This document shows, one piece after another, positions 12,028 through 23,805 of a stretch of DNA of 64,000 nucleotides. Every line of letters begins with the position of its first letter. Position 1 is the stretch's first letter. The notes beneath the pieces were generated by a model. The model saw nothing but the letters and a program-made list of their open reading frames with translations, was not told the origin of the DNA and searched no databases. The position numbers were made by a program, and so were the translations under genes. Source of the DNA: Luzula sylvatica (taxonomy: Eukaryota > Streptophyta > Magnoliopsida > Poales > Juncaceae); NCBI GenBank assembly GCA_946800325.1, contig CAMPEJ010000004.1, positions 434,001 to 498,000 on the forward strand, read 5' to 3'.

Positions 12028-15000
12028 CCCCAAAGCATAAACAGATTGTTTTGAATCGAAAAACAAACTGTCTTAGTGTTTGTAAATTTTGGTGAAATAT
12101 TATATGGAAAAAGATACGATTCAAATGATCTCAAAATACGTTATTTGAACTCCCCAAAGCATATACAAATTGTTTTGAATCGAAAAACAAACTTTCTTAG
12201 TGTTTGTAAATTTTGGTGAAATGTTATGTGGTAAAAGATACGATTCAAATGATCTCAAAATACGTTATTTGAACTCCCCAAAGCATAAACAGATTGTTTT
12301 GAATCAAAAAACAAACTTTCGTAGTGTTTGTAAATTTTGGTGAAATGTTATGTGGTAAAAGATACGATTCAAATGATCTCGAAATACGTTATTTGAACTC
12401 CCCAAAGCATAAACAAATTGTTTTGAATCGAAAAACAAACTTTCTTAGTGTTTGTAAATTTTGGTAAAATGTTATGTGGTAAAAGATACGATTCAAATGA
12501 TCTCAAAATACATTATTTGAACTCCCCAAAGTATAAACAGATTGTTTTGAATCGAAAAACAAACTTTCTTAGTGTTTGTAAATTTTGGTGAAATGTTATG
12601 TGGTAAAAGATACGATTCAAATGATCTCAAAATACGTTATTTGAACTCCCCAAAGCATAAACAGATTGTTTTGAATCGAAAAACAAACTTTCTTAGTGTT
12701 TGTAAATTTTGGTGAAATGTTATGTGGTAAAAGATACGATTCAAATGATCTCAAAATACGTTATTTGAACTCCCCAAAGCATAAACAGATTGTTTTGAAT
12801 CGAAAAACAAACTTTCTTAGTGTTTGTAAATTTTGGTGAAATGTTATGTAGTAAAAGATACGATTCAAATGATCTCAAAATACGTCATTTGAACTCCCCA
12901 AAGCATAAACAGATTGTTTTGAATCGAAAAACAAACTTTCTTAGTGTTTGTAAATTTTGGTAAAATGTTATGTGGTAAAAGATACGATTCAAATGATCTC
13001 AAAATACGTTATTTGAACTCCCCAAAGCATAAACAGATTGTTTTGAATCGAAAAACAAACTTTCTTAGTGTTTGTAAATTTTGGTGAAATGTTATGTGGT
13101 AAAATATACGATTCAAATGATCTCAAAATACGTTATTTGAACTCCCGAAAGCATAAACAGATTGTTTTGAATCGAAAAACAAACTTTCTTAGTGTTTGTA
13201 AATTTTGGTGAAATGTTATGTGGTAAAAGATACGATTCAAATGATCTCAAAATACGTTATTTGAACTCCCCAAAGCATAAACAGATTGTTTTGAATCGAA
13301 AAACAAACTTTCTTAGTGTTTGTAAATTTTGGTGAAATGTTATGTCGTAAAAGATACGATTCAAATGATCTCAAAATACGTTATTTGAACTCCCCAAAGT
13401 ATAAACAGATTGTTTTGAATCGAAAAACAAACTTTCTTAGTGTTTGTAAATTTTGGTGAAATGTTATGTAGTAAAAGATACGATTCAAATGATCTCAAAA
13501 TACGTCATTTGAACTCCCCAAAGCATAAACAGATTGTTTTGAATCGAAAAACAAACTTTCTTAGTGTTTGTAAATTTTGGTAAAATGTTATGTGGTAAAA
13601 GATACGATTCAAATGATCTCAAAATACGTTATTTGAACTCCCCAAAGCATAAACAGATTGTTTTGAATCGAAAAACAAACTTTCTTAGTGTTTGAAAATT
13701 TTGGTGAAATGTTATGTGGTAAAAGATACGATTCAAATGATCTCAAAATACGTTATTTGAACTCCCGAAAGCATAAACAGATTGTTTTGAATCGAAAAAC
13801 AAACTTTCTTAGTGTTTGTAAATTTTGGTGAAATGTTATGTGGTAAAAGATACGATTCAAATGATCTCAAAATACGTTATTTGAACTCCCCAAAGCATAA
13901 ACAGATTGTTTTGAATCGAAAAACAAACTGTCTTAGTGTTTGTAAATTTTGGTGAAATGTTATATGGAAAAAGATACGATTCAAATGATCTCAAAATACG
14001 TTATTTGAACTCCCCAAAGCATATACAAATTGTTTTGAATCGAAAAACAAACTTTCTTAGTGTTTGTAAATTTTGGTGAAATGTTATGTGGTAAAAGATA
14101 CGATTCAAATGATCTCAAAATACGTTATTTGAACTCCCCAAAGCATAAACAGATTGTTTTGAATCGAAAAACAAACTTTCGTAGTGTTTGTAAATTTTGG
14201 TGAAATGTTATGTGGTAAAAGATACGATTCAAATGATCTCGAAATACGTTATTTGAACTCCCCAAAGCATAAACAAATTGTTTTGAATCGAAAAACAAAC
14301 TTTCTTAGTGTTTGTAAATTTTGGTAAAATGTTATGTGGTAAAAGATACGATTCAAATGATCTCAAAATACATTATTTGAACTCCCCAAAGCATAAACAG
14401 ATTGTTTTGAATCGAAAAACAAACTTTCTTAGTGTTTGTAAATTTTGGTGAAATGTTATGTGGTAAAAGATACGATTCAAATGATCTCAAAATACGTTAT
14501 TTGAACTCCCCAAAGCATAAACAGATTGTTTTGAATCGAAAAACAAACTTTCTTAGTGTTTGTAAATTTTGGTGAAATGTTATGTGGTAAAAGATACGAT
14601 TCAAATGATCTCAAAATACGTTATTTGAACTCCCCAAAGCATAAACAGATTGTTTTGAATCGAAAAACAAACTTTCTTAGTGTTTGTAAATTTTGGTGAA
14701 ATGTTATGTAGTAAAAGATACGATTCAAATGATCTCAAAATACGTCATTTGAACTCCCCAAAGCATAAACAGATTGTTTTGAATCGAAAAACAAACTTTC
14801 TTAGTGTTTGTAAATTTTGGTAAAATGTTATGTGGTAAAAGATACGATTCAAATGATCTCAAAATACGTTATTTGAACTCCCCAAAGCATAAACAGATTG
14901 TTTTGAATCGAAAAACAAACTTTCTTAGTGTTTGTAAATTTTGGTGAAATGTTATGTGGTAAAATATACGATTCAAATGATCTCAAAATACGTTATTTGA

Positions 15001-15499
15001 ACTCCCGAAAGCATAAACAGATTGTTTTGAATCGAAAAACAAACTTTCTTAGTGTTTGTAAATTTTGGTGAAATGTTATGTGGTAAAAGATACGATTCAA
15101 ATGATCTCAAAATACGTTATTTGAACTCCCCAAAGCATAAACAGATTGTTTTGAATCGAAAAACAAACTTTCTTAGTGTTTGTAAATTTTGGTGAAATGT
15201 TATGTCGTAAAAGATACGATTCAAATGATCTCAAAATACGTTATTTGAACTCCCCAAAGCATAAACAGATTGTTTTGAATCGAAAAACAAACTTTCTTAG
15301 TGTTTGTAAATTTTGGTGAAATGTTATGTAGTAAAAGATACGATTCAAATGATCTCAAAATACGTCATTTGAACTCCCCAAAGCATAAACAGATTGTTTT
15401 GAATCGAAAAACAAACTTTCTTAGTGTTTGTAAATTTTGGTAAAATGTTATGTGGTAAAAGATACGATTCAAATGATCTCAAAATACGTTATTTGAACT

Positions 15500-15622
15500 C
15501 CCCAAAGCATAAACAGATTGTTTTGAATCGAAAGCAAACTTTCTTAGTGTTTGTAAATTTTGGTGAAATGTTATGTAGTAAAAGATACGATTCAAATGAT
15601 CTCAAAATACGTTATTTGAACT
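15500..15622. repeat. 123-bp monomer with 1-bp deletion, duplicated copy
   Basis: Same GAAAGCAAAC deletion, 3595 bp to the right of the first. It arose by block duplication rather than by an independent mutation. It produces the identical 88-codon open frame at 15424..15690. Confidence 0.95.
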
Positions 15623-17358
15623 CCCCAAAGCATAAACAGATTGTTTTGAATCGAAAAACAAACTGTCTTAGTGTTTGTAAATTTTGGTGAAATATTATAT
15701 GGAAAAAGATACGATTCAAATGATCTCAAAATACGTTATTTGAACTCCCCAAAGCATATACAAATTGTTTTGAATCGAAAAACAAACTTTCTTAGTGTTT
15801 GTAAATTTTGGTGAAATGTTATGTGGTAAAAGATACGATTCAAATGATCTCAAAATACGTTATTTGAACTCCCCAAAGCATAAACAGATTGTTTTGAATC
15901 AAAAAACAAACTTTCGTAGTGTTTGTAAATTTTGGTGAAATGTTATGTGGTAAAAGATACGATTCAAATGATCTCGAAATACGTTATTTGAACTCCCCAA
16001 AGCATAAACAAATTGTTTTGAATCGAAAAACAAACTTTCTTAGTGTTTGTAAATTTTGGTAAAATGTTATGTGGTAAAAGATACGATTCAAATGATCTCA
16101 AAATACATTATTTGAACTCCCCAAAGTATAAACAGATTGTTTTGAATCGAAAAACAAACTTTCTTAGTGTTTGTAAATTTTGGTGAAATGTTATGTGGTA
16201 AAAGATACGATTCAAATGATCTCAAAATACGTTATTTGAACTCCCCAAAGCATAAACAGATTGTTTTGAATCGAAAAACAAACTTTCTTAGTGTTTGTAA
16301 ATTTTGGTGAAATGTTATGTGGTAAAAGATACGATTCAAATGATCTCAAAATACGTTATTTGAACTCCCCAAAGCATAAACAGATTGTTTTGAATCGAAA
16401 AACAAACTTTCTTAGTCTTTGTAAATTTTGGTGAAATGTTATGTAGTAAAAGATACGATTCAAATGATCTCAAAATACGTCATTTGAACTCCCCAAAGCA
16501 TAAACAGATTGTTTTGAATCGAAAAACAAACTTTCTTAGTGTTTGTAAATTTTGGTAAAATGTTATGTGGTAAAAGATACGATTCAAATGATCTCAAAAT
16601 ACGTTATTTGAACTCCCCAAAGCATAAACAGATTGTTTTGAATCGAAAAACAAACTTTCTTAGTGTTTGTAAATTTTGGTGAAATGTTATGTGGTAAAAT
16701 ATACGATTCAAATGATCTCAAAATACGTTATTTGAACTCCCGAAAGCATAAACAGATTGTTTTGAATCGAAAAACAAACTTTCTTAGTGTTTGTAAATTT
16801 TGGTGAAATGTTATGTGGTAAAAGATACGATTCAAATGATCTCAAAATACGTTATTTGAACTCCCCAAAGCATAAACAGATTGTTTTGAATCGAAAAACA
16901 AACTTTCTTAGTGTTTGTAAATTTTGGTGAAATGTTATGTCGTAAAAGATACGATTCAAATGATCTCAAAATACGTTATTTGAACTCCCCAAAGTATAAA
17001 CAGATTGTTTTGAATCGAAAAACAAACTTTCTTAGTGTTTGTAAATTTTGGTGAAATGTTATGTAGTAAAAGATACGATTCAAATGATCTCAAAATACGT
17101 CATTTGAACTCCCCAAAGCATAAACAGATTGTTTTGAATCGAAAAACAAACTTTCTTAGTGTTTGTAAATTTTGGTAAAATGTTATGTGGTAAAAGATAC
17201 GATTCAAATGATCTCAAAATACGTTATTTGAACTCCCCAAAGCATAAACAGATTGTTTTGAATCGAAAAACAAACTTTCTTAGTGTTTGAAAATTTTGGT
17301 GAAATGTTATGTGGTAAAAGATACGATTCAAATGATCTCAAAATACGTTATTTGAACT

Positions 17359-17481
17359 CCCGAAAGCATAAACAGATTGTTTTGAATCGAAAAACAAACT
17401 TTCTTAGTGTTTGTAAATTTTGGTGAAATGTTATGTGGTAAAAGATACGATTCAAATGATCTCAAAATACGTTATTTGAAT
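17359..17481. repeat. 123-bp monomer at a HOR junction
   Basis: The end of this monomer reads TTTGAATCCCC where all others read TTTGAACTCCCC or a substitution of it, so one C is missing at about 17480. The deletion lies in the interval where the array switches from the end of the 29-monomer block to a re-copy of 15871 onward. Confidence 0.93.
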
Positions 17482-18721
17482 CCCCAAAGCATAAACAGAT
17501 TGTTTTGAATCAAAAAACAAACTTTCGTAGTGTTTGTAAATTTTGGTGAAATGTTATGTGGTAAAAGATACGATTCAAATGATCTCGAAATACGTTATTT
17601 GAACTCCCCAAAGCATAAACAAATTGTTTTGAATCGAAAAACAAACTTTCTTAGTGTTTGTAAATTTTGGTAAAATGTTATGTGGTAAAAGATACGATTC
17701 AAATGATCTCAAAATACATTATTTGAACTCCCCAAAGTATAAACAGATTGTTTTGAATCGAAAAACAAACTTTCTTAGTGTTTGTAAATTTTGGTGAAAT
17801 GTTATGTGGTAAAAGATACGATTCAAATGATCTCAAAATACGTTATTTGAACTCCCCAAAGCATAAACAGATTGTTTTGAATCGAAAAACAAACTTTCTT
17901 AGTGTTTGTAAATTTTGGTGAAATGTTATGTGGTAAAAGATACGATTCAAATGATCTCAAAATACGTTATTTGAACTCCCCAAAGCATAAACAGATTGTT
18001 TTGAATCGAAAAACAAACTTTCTTAGTGTTTGTAAATTTTGGTGAAATGTTATGTAGTAAAAGATACGATTCAAATGATCTCAAAATACGTCATTTGAAC
18101 TCCCCAAAGCATAAACAGATTGTTTTGAATCGAAAAACAAACTTTCTTAGTGTTTGTAAATTTTGGTAAAATGTTATGTGGTAAAAGATACGATTCAAAT
18201 GATCTCAAAATACGTTATTTGAACTCCCCAAAGCATAAACAGATTGTTTTGAATCGAAAAACAAACTTTCTTAGTGTTTGTAAATTTTGGTGAAATGTTA
18301 TGTGGTAAAATATACGATTCAAATGATCTCAAAATACGTTATTTGAACTCCCGAAAGCATAAACAGATTGTTTTGAATCGAAAAACAAACTTTCTTAGTG
18401 TTTGTAAATTTTGGTGAAATGTTATGTGGTAAAAGATACGATTCAAATGATCTCAAAATACGTTATTTGAACTCCCCAAAGCATAAACAGATTGTTTTGA
18501 ATCGAAAAACAAACTTTCTTAGTGTTTGTAAATTTTGGTGAAATGTTATGTCGTAAAAGATACGATTCAAATGATCTCAAAATACGTTATTTGAACTCCC
18601 CAAAGCATAAACAGATTGTTTTGAATCGAAAAACAAACTTTCTTAGTGTTTGTAAATTTTGGTGAAATGTTATGTAGTAAAAGATACGATTCAAATGATC
18701 TCAAAATACGTCATTTGAACT
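17482..18721. repeat. Partial 13-monomer re-copy of 15871 onward
   Basis: Ten monomers follow the order of 15871..17110 at an offset of 1611 bp. Examples are GAATCAAAAA with TTCGTAG (15915 and 17526), CTCGAAAT, CAAAGTATAAAC near 17737, and CTCCCGAAAG (16742 and 18353). The match ends near 18721, where the next monomer has GGTGAAATG instead of GGTAAAATG. CTTAGTCTTT of 16416 and CAAAGTATAAAC of 16995 are absent here. Confidence 0.8.
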
Positions 18722-20209
18722 CCCCAAAGCATAAACAGATTGTTTTGAATCGAAAAACAAACTTTCTTAGTGTTTGTAAATTTTGGTGAAATGTTATGTG
18801 GTAAAAGATACGATTCAAATGATCTCAAAATACGTTATTTGAACTCCCCAAAGCATAAACAAATTGTTTTGAATCGAAAAACAAACTTTCTTAGTGTTTG
18901 TAAATTTTGGTAAAATGTTATGTGGTAAAAGATACGATTCAAATGATCTCAAAATACATTATTTCAACTCCCCAAAGCATAAACATATTGTTTTGAATCG
19001 AAAAACAAACTTTCTTAGTGTTTGTAAATTTTGGTGAAATGTTATGTGGTAAAAGATACGATCCAAATGATCTCAAAATACGTTATTTGAACTCCCCAAA
19101 GCATAAACAGATTGTTTTGAATCGAAAAACAAACTTTCTTAGTGTTTGTAAATTTTGGTAAAATGTTATGTGGTAAAAGATACGATTCAAATGATCTCAA
19201 AATACGTTATTTGAACTCCCCAATGCATAAACAGATTGTTTTGAATCGAAAAACAAACTTTCTTAGTGTTTGTAAATTTTGGTGAAATGTTATGTAGTAA
19301 AAGATACGATTCAAATGATCTCAAAATACGTTATTTGAACTCCCCAAAGCATAAACAGATTGTTTTGAATCGAAAAACAAACTGTCTTAGTGTTTGTAAA
19401 TTTTGGTGAAATGTTATCTGGTAAAAGATACGATTCAAATGATCTCAAAATACGTTATTTGAACTCCCCAAAGCATAAACAAATTGTTTTGAATCGAAAA
19501 ACAAACTTTCTTAGTGTTTGTAAATTTTGGTGAAATGTTATGTGGTAAAAGATACGATTCAAATGATCTCAAAATACGTTATTTGAACTCCCCAAAGCAT
19601 AAAAAGATTGTTTTGAATCGAAAAACATACTTTCTTAGTGTTTGTAAATTTTGGTGAAATGTTATGTGGTAAAATATACGATTCAAATGATCTCAAAATA
19701 CGTTATTTGAACTCCCCAAAGCATAAACGGATTGTTTTGAATCGAAAAACAAACTTTCTTAGTGTTTGTAAATTTTGGTGAAATGTTATGTAGTAAAAGA
19801 TACGATTCAAATGATCTCAAAATACGTCATTTGAACTCCCCAAAGCATAAACAGATTGTTTTGAATCGAAAAACAAACTTTCTTAGTGTTTGTAAATTTT
19901 GGTGAAATGTTATGTAGTAAAAGATACGATTCAAATGATCTCAAAATACGTCATTTGAACTCCCCAAAGCATGAACAGATTGTTTTGAATCGAAAAACAA
20001 ACTTTCTTAGTGTTTGAAAATTTTGGTGAAATGTTATGTGGTAAAAGATACGATTCAAATGATCTCAAAATACGTTATTTGAACTCCCGAAAGCATAAAC
20101 AGATTGTTTTGAATCGAAAAACAAACTTTCTTAGTGTTTGTAAATTTTGGTGAAATGTTATGTGGTAAAAGATACGATTCAAATGATCTCAAAATACGTT
20201 ATTTGAACT
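18102..20209. repeat. Block B: 17-monomer HOR (2108 bp), copy 1
   Basis: Tandem 17-monomer unit with different monomer content from the domain I HOR. Markers at 2108-bp spacing are CTCCCGAAAG (18353 and 20461), ACATATTG (18986 and 21094), GATCC at site 94, CCCCAATGC (19224 and 21332), AAAAAGATTG (near 19605 and 21713) and CATGAACAG (19973 and 22081). Equal size to the domain I HOR may be coincidence, since the order of subtypes differs. Confidence 0.88.
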
Positions 20210-22317
20210 CCCCAAAGCATAAACAGATTGTTTTGAATCGAAAAACAAACTTTCTTAGTGTTTGTAAATTTTGGTAAAATGTTATGTGGTAAAAGATACG
20301 ATTCAAATGATCTCAAAATACGTTATTTGAACTCCCCAAAGCATAAACAGATTGTTTTGAATCGAAAAACAAACTTTCTTAGTGTTTGTAAATTTTGGTG
20401 AAATGTTATGTGGTAAAATATACGATTCAAATGATCTCAAAATACGTTATTTGAACTCCCGAAAGCATAAACAGATTGTTTTGAATCGAAAAACAAACTT
20501 TCTTAGTGTTTGTAAATTTTGGTGAAATGTTATGTGGTAAAAGATACGATTCAAATGATCTCAAAATACGTTATTTGAACTCCCCAAAGCATAAACAGAT
20601 TGTTTTGAATCGAAAAACAAACTTTCTTAGTGTTTGTAAATTTTGGTGAAATGTTATGTCGTAAAAGATACGATTCAAATGATCTCAAAATACGTTATTT
20701 GAACTCCCCAAAGCATAAACAGATTGTTTTGAATCGAAAAACAAACTTTCTTAGTGTTTGTAAATTTTGGTGAAATGTTATGTAGTAAAAGATACGATTC
20801 AAATGATCTCAAAATACGTCATTTGAACTCCCCAAAGCATAAACAGATTGTTTTGAATCGAAAAACAAACTTTCTTAGTGTTTGTAAATTTTGGTGAAAT
20901 GTTATGTGGTAAAAGATACGATTCAAATGATCTCAAAATACGTTATTTGAACTCCCCAAAGCATAAACAAATTGTTTTGAATCGAAAAACAAACTTTCTT
21001 AGTGTTTGTAAATTTTGGTAAAATGTTATGTGGTAAAAGATACGATTCAAATGATCTCAAAATACATTATTTCAACTCCCCAAAGCATAAACATATTGTT
21101 TTGAATCGAAAAACAAACTTTCTTAGTGTTTGTAAATTTTGGTGAAATGTTATGTGGTAAAAGATACGATCCAAATGATCTCAAAATACGTTATTTGAAC
21201 TCCCCAAAGCATAAACAGATTGTTTTGAATCGAAAAACAAACTTTCTTAGTGTTTGTAAATTTTGGTAAAATGTTATGTGGTAAAAGATACGATTCAAAT
21301 GATCTCAAAATACGTTATTTGAACTCCCCAATGCATAAACAGATTGTTTTGAATCGAAAAACAAACTTTCTTAGTGTTTGTAAATTTTGGTGAAATGTTA
21401 TGTAGTAAAAGATACGATTCAAATGATCTCAAAATACGTTATTTGAACTCCCCAAAGCATAAACAGATTGTTTTGAATCGAAAAACAAACTGTCTTAGTG
21501 TTTGTAAATTTTGGTGAAATGTTATCTGGTAAAAGATACGATTCAAATGATCTCAAAATACGTTATTTGAACTCCCCAAAGCATAAACAAATTGTTTTGA
21601 ATCGAAAAACAAACTTTCTTAGTGTTTGTAAATTTTGGTGAAATGTTATGTGGTAAAAGATACGATTCAAATGATCTCAAAATACGTTATTTGAACTCCC
21701 CAAAGCATAAAAAGATTGTTTTGAATCGAAAAACATACTTTCTTAGTGTTTGTAAATTTTGGTGAAATGTTATGTGGTAAAATATACGATTCAAATGATC
21801 TCAAAATACGTTATTTGAACTCCCCAAAGCATAAACGGATTGTTTTGAATCGAAAAACAAACTTTCTTAGTGTTTGTAAATTTTGGTGAAATGTTATGTA
21901 GTAAAAGATACGATTCAAATGATCTCAAAATACGTCATTTGAACTCCCCAAAGCATAAACAGATTGTTTTGAATCGAAAAACAAACTTTCTTAGTGTTTG
22001 TAAATTTTGGTGAAATGTTATGTAGTAAAAGATACGATTCAAATGATCTCAAAATACGTCATTTGAACTCCCCAAAGCATGAACAGATTGTTTTGAATCG
22101 AAAAACAAACTTTCTTAGTGTTTGAAAATTTTGGTGAAATGTTATGTGGTAAAAGATACGATTCAAATGATCTCAAAATACGTTATTTGAACTCCCGAAA
22201 GCATAAACAGATTGTTTTGAATCGAAAAACAAACTTTCTTAGTGTTTGTAAATTTTGGTGAAATGTTATGTGGTAAAAGATACGATTCAAATGATCTCAA
22301 AATACGTTATTTGAACT
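20210..22317. repeat. Block B: 17-monomer HOR (2108 bp), copy 2
   Basis: Direct tandem copy of 18102..20209. I saw no diagnostic difference inside the shared unit. Its right end is defined by the monomer at 22318, which has GGTGAAATG where the unit start has GGTAAAATG. Confidence 0.88.
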
Positions 22318-23805
22318 CCCCAAAGCATAAACAGATTGTTTTGAATCGAAAAACAAACTTTCTTAGTGTTTGTAAATTTTGGTGAAATGTTATGTGGTAA
22401 AAGATACGATTCAAATGATCTCAAAATACGTTATTTGAACTCCCCAAAGCATAAACAGATTGTTTTGAATCGAAAAACAAACTTTCTTAGTGTTTGTAAA
22501 TTTTGGTGAAATGTTATGTAGTAAAAGATACGATTCAAATGATCTCAAAATACGTCATTTGAACTCCCCAAAGCATAAACAGATTGTTTTGAATCGAAAA
22601 ACAAACTTTCTTAGTGTTTGTAAATTTTGGTGAAATGTTATGTGGTAAAAGATACGATTCAAATGATCTCAAAATACGTTATTTGAACTCCCCAAAGCAT
22701 AAACAAATTGTTTTGAATCGAAAAACAAACTTTCTTAGTGTTTGTAAATTTTGGTAAAATGTTATGTGGTAAAAGATACGATTCAAATGATCTCAAAATA
22801 CATTATTTCAACTCCCCAAAGCATAAACAGATTGTTTTGAATCGAAAAACAAACTTTCTTAGTGTTTGTAAATTTTGGTGAAATGTTATGTGGTAAAAGA
22901 TACGATCCAAATGATCTCAAAATACGTTATTTGAACTCCCCAAAGCATAAACAGATTGTTTTGAATCGAAAAACAAACTTTCTTAGTGTTTGTAAATTTT
23001 GGTAAAATGTTATGTGGTAAAAGATACGATTCAAATGATCTCAAAATACGTTATTTGAACTCCCCAATGCATAAACAGATTGTTTTGAATCGAAAAACAA
23101 ACTTTCTTAGTGTTTGTAAATTTTGGTGAAATGTTATGTAGTAAAAGATACGATTCAAATGATCTCAAAATACGTTATTTGAACTCCCCAAAGCATAAAC
23201 AGATTGTTTTGAATCGAAAAACAAACTGTCTTAGTGTTTGTAAATTTTGGTGAAATGTTATCTGGTAAAAGATACGATTCAAATGATCTCAAAATACGTT
23301 ATTTGAACTCCCCAAAGCATAAACAAATTGTTTTGAATCGAAAAACAAACTTTCTTAGTGTTTGTAAATTTTGGTGAAATGTTATGTGGTAAAAGATACG
23401 ATTCAAATGATCTCAAAATACGTTATTTAAACTCCCCAAAGCATAAACAGATTGTTTTGAATCGAAAAACATACTTTCTTAGTGTTTGTAAATTTTGGTG
23501 AAATGTTATGTGGTAAAATATACGATTCAAATGATCTCAAAATACGTTATTTGAACTCCCCAAAGCATAAACGGATTGTTTTGAATCGAAAAACAAACTT
23601 TCTTAGTGTTTGTAAATTTTGGTGAAATGTTATGTAGTAAAAGATACGATTCAAATGATCTCAAAATACGTCATTTGAACTCCCCAAAGCATAAACAGAT
23701 TGTTTTGAATCGAAAAACAAACTTTCTTAGTGTTTGTAAATTTTGGTGAAATGTTATGTAGTAAAAGATACGATTCAAATGATCTCAAAATACGTCATTT
23801 GAACT
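22318..23805. repeat. Block B: shortened copy at 14-monomer spacing
   Basis: After one junction monomer, 22442..23805 repeats 20706 onward at 1736 bp (14 x 124). CCCCAATGC is at 21332 and 23068, and CATGAACAG is nearby at 22081 and 23817. Three monomers of the 17-monomer unit are missing. It has CAGATTG where the earlier copies have CATATTG, and a private TTATTTAAAC near 23428. That private change is shared with copies at about 44502 and 47727, linking this copy to block B'. Confidence 0.82.

Larger units (their letters stand above)
10293..13887. repeat. 29-monomer tandem block (3595 bp), copy 1
   Basis: A 29-monomer segment is repeated directly to its right. Private markers recur at exactly 3595 bp: CTCGAAAT (10646 and 14241), CTCCCGAAAG (11412 and 15007), the 1-bp deletion GAAAGCAAAC (11935 and 15530), GAATCAAAAA (12306 and 15901), CAAAGTATAAAC (12532/16127 and 13400/16995) and TTTGAAAATT (13695 and 17290). 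The length is 29 x 124 minus 1 because the block contains one 123-bp monomer. I saw one difference between the copies, CTTAGTCTTT near 16416, so the duplication is recent. Confidence 0.9.
13888..17481. repeat. 29-monomer tandem block, copy 2
   Basis: Tandem copy of 10293..13887, starting on the same site-43-G/TATGG monomer. It is one base shorter than copy 1 because its last monomer has lost a C at about 17480. The following sequence does not start a third block. It resumes from the equivalent of 15871, so this end is a secondary junction. Confidence 0.9.

Noticed and set aside
11829..12095. 88-codon open reading frame, GTG start, + strand
   Set aside because: It is a translation of two satellite monomers held in frame by a 1-bp deletion. 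No promoter, start context or non-repeat sequence supports a gene. The identical frame at 15424..15690 is the block duplicate.
15424..15690. 88-codon open reading frame, GTG start, + strand
   Set aside because: Exact duplicate of the frame at 11829, 3595 bp away; same artefact.
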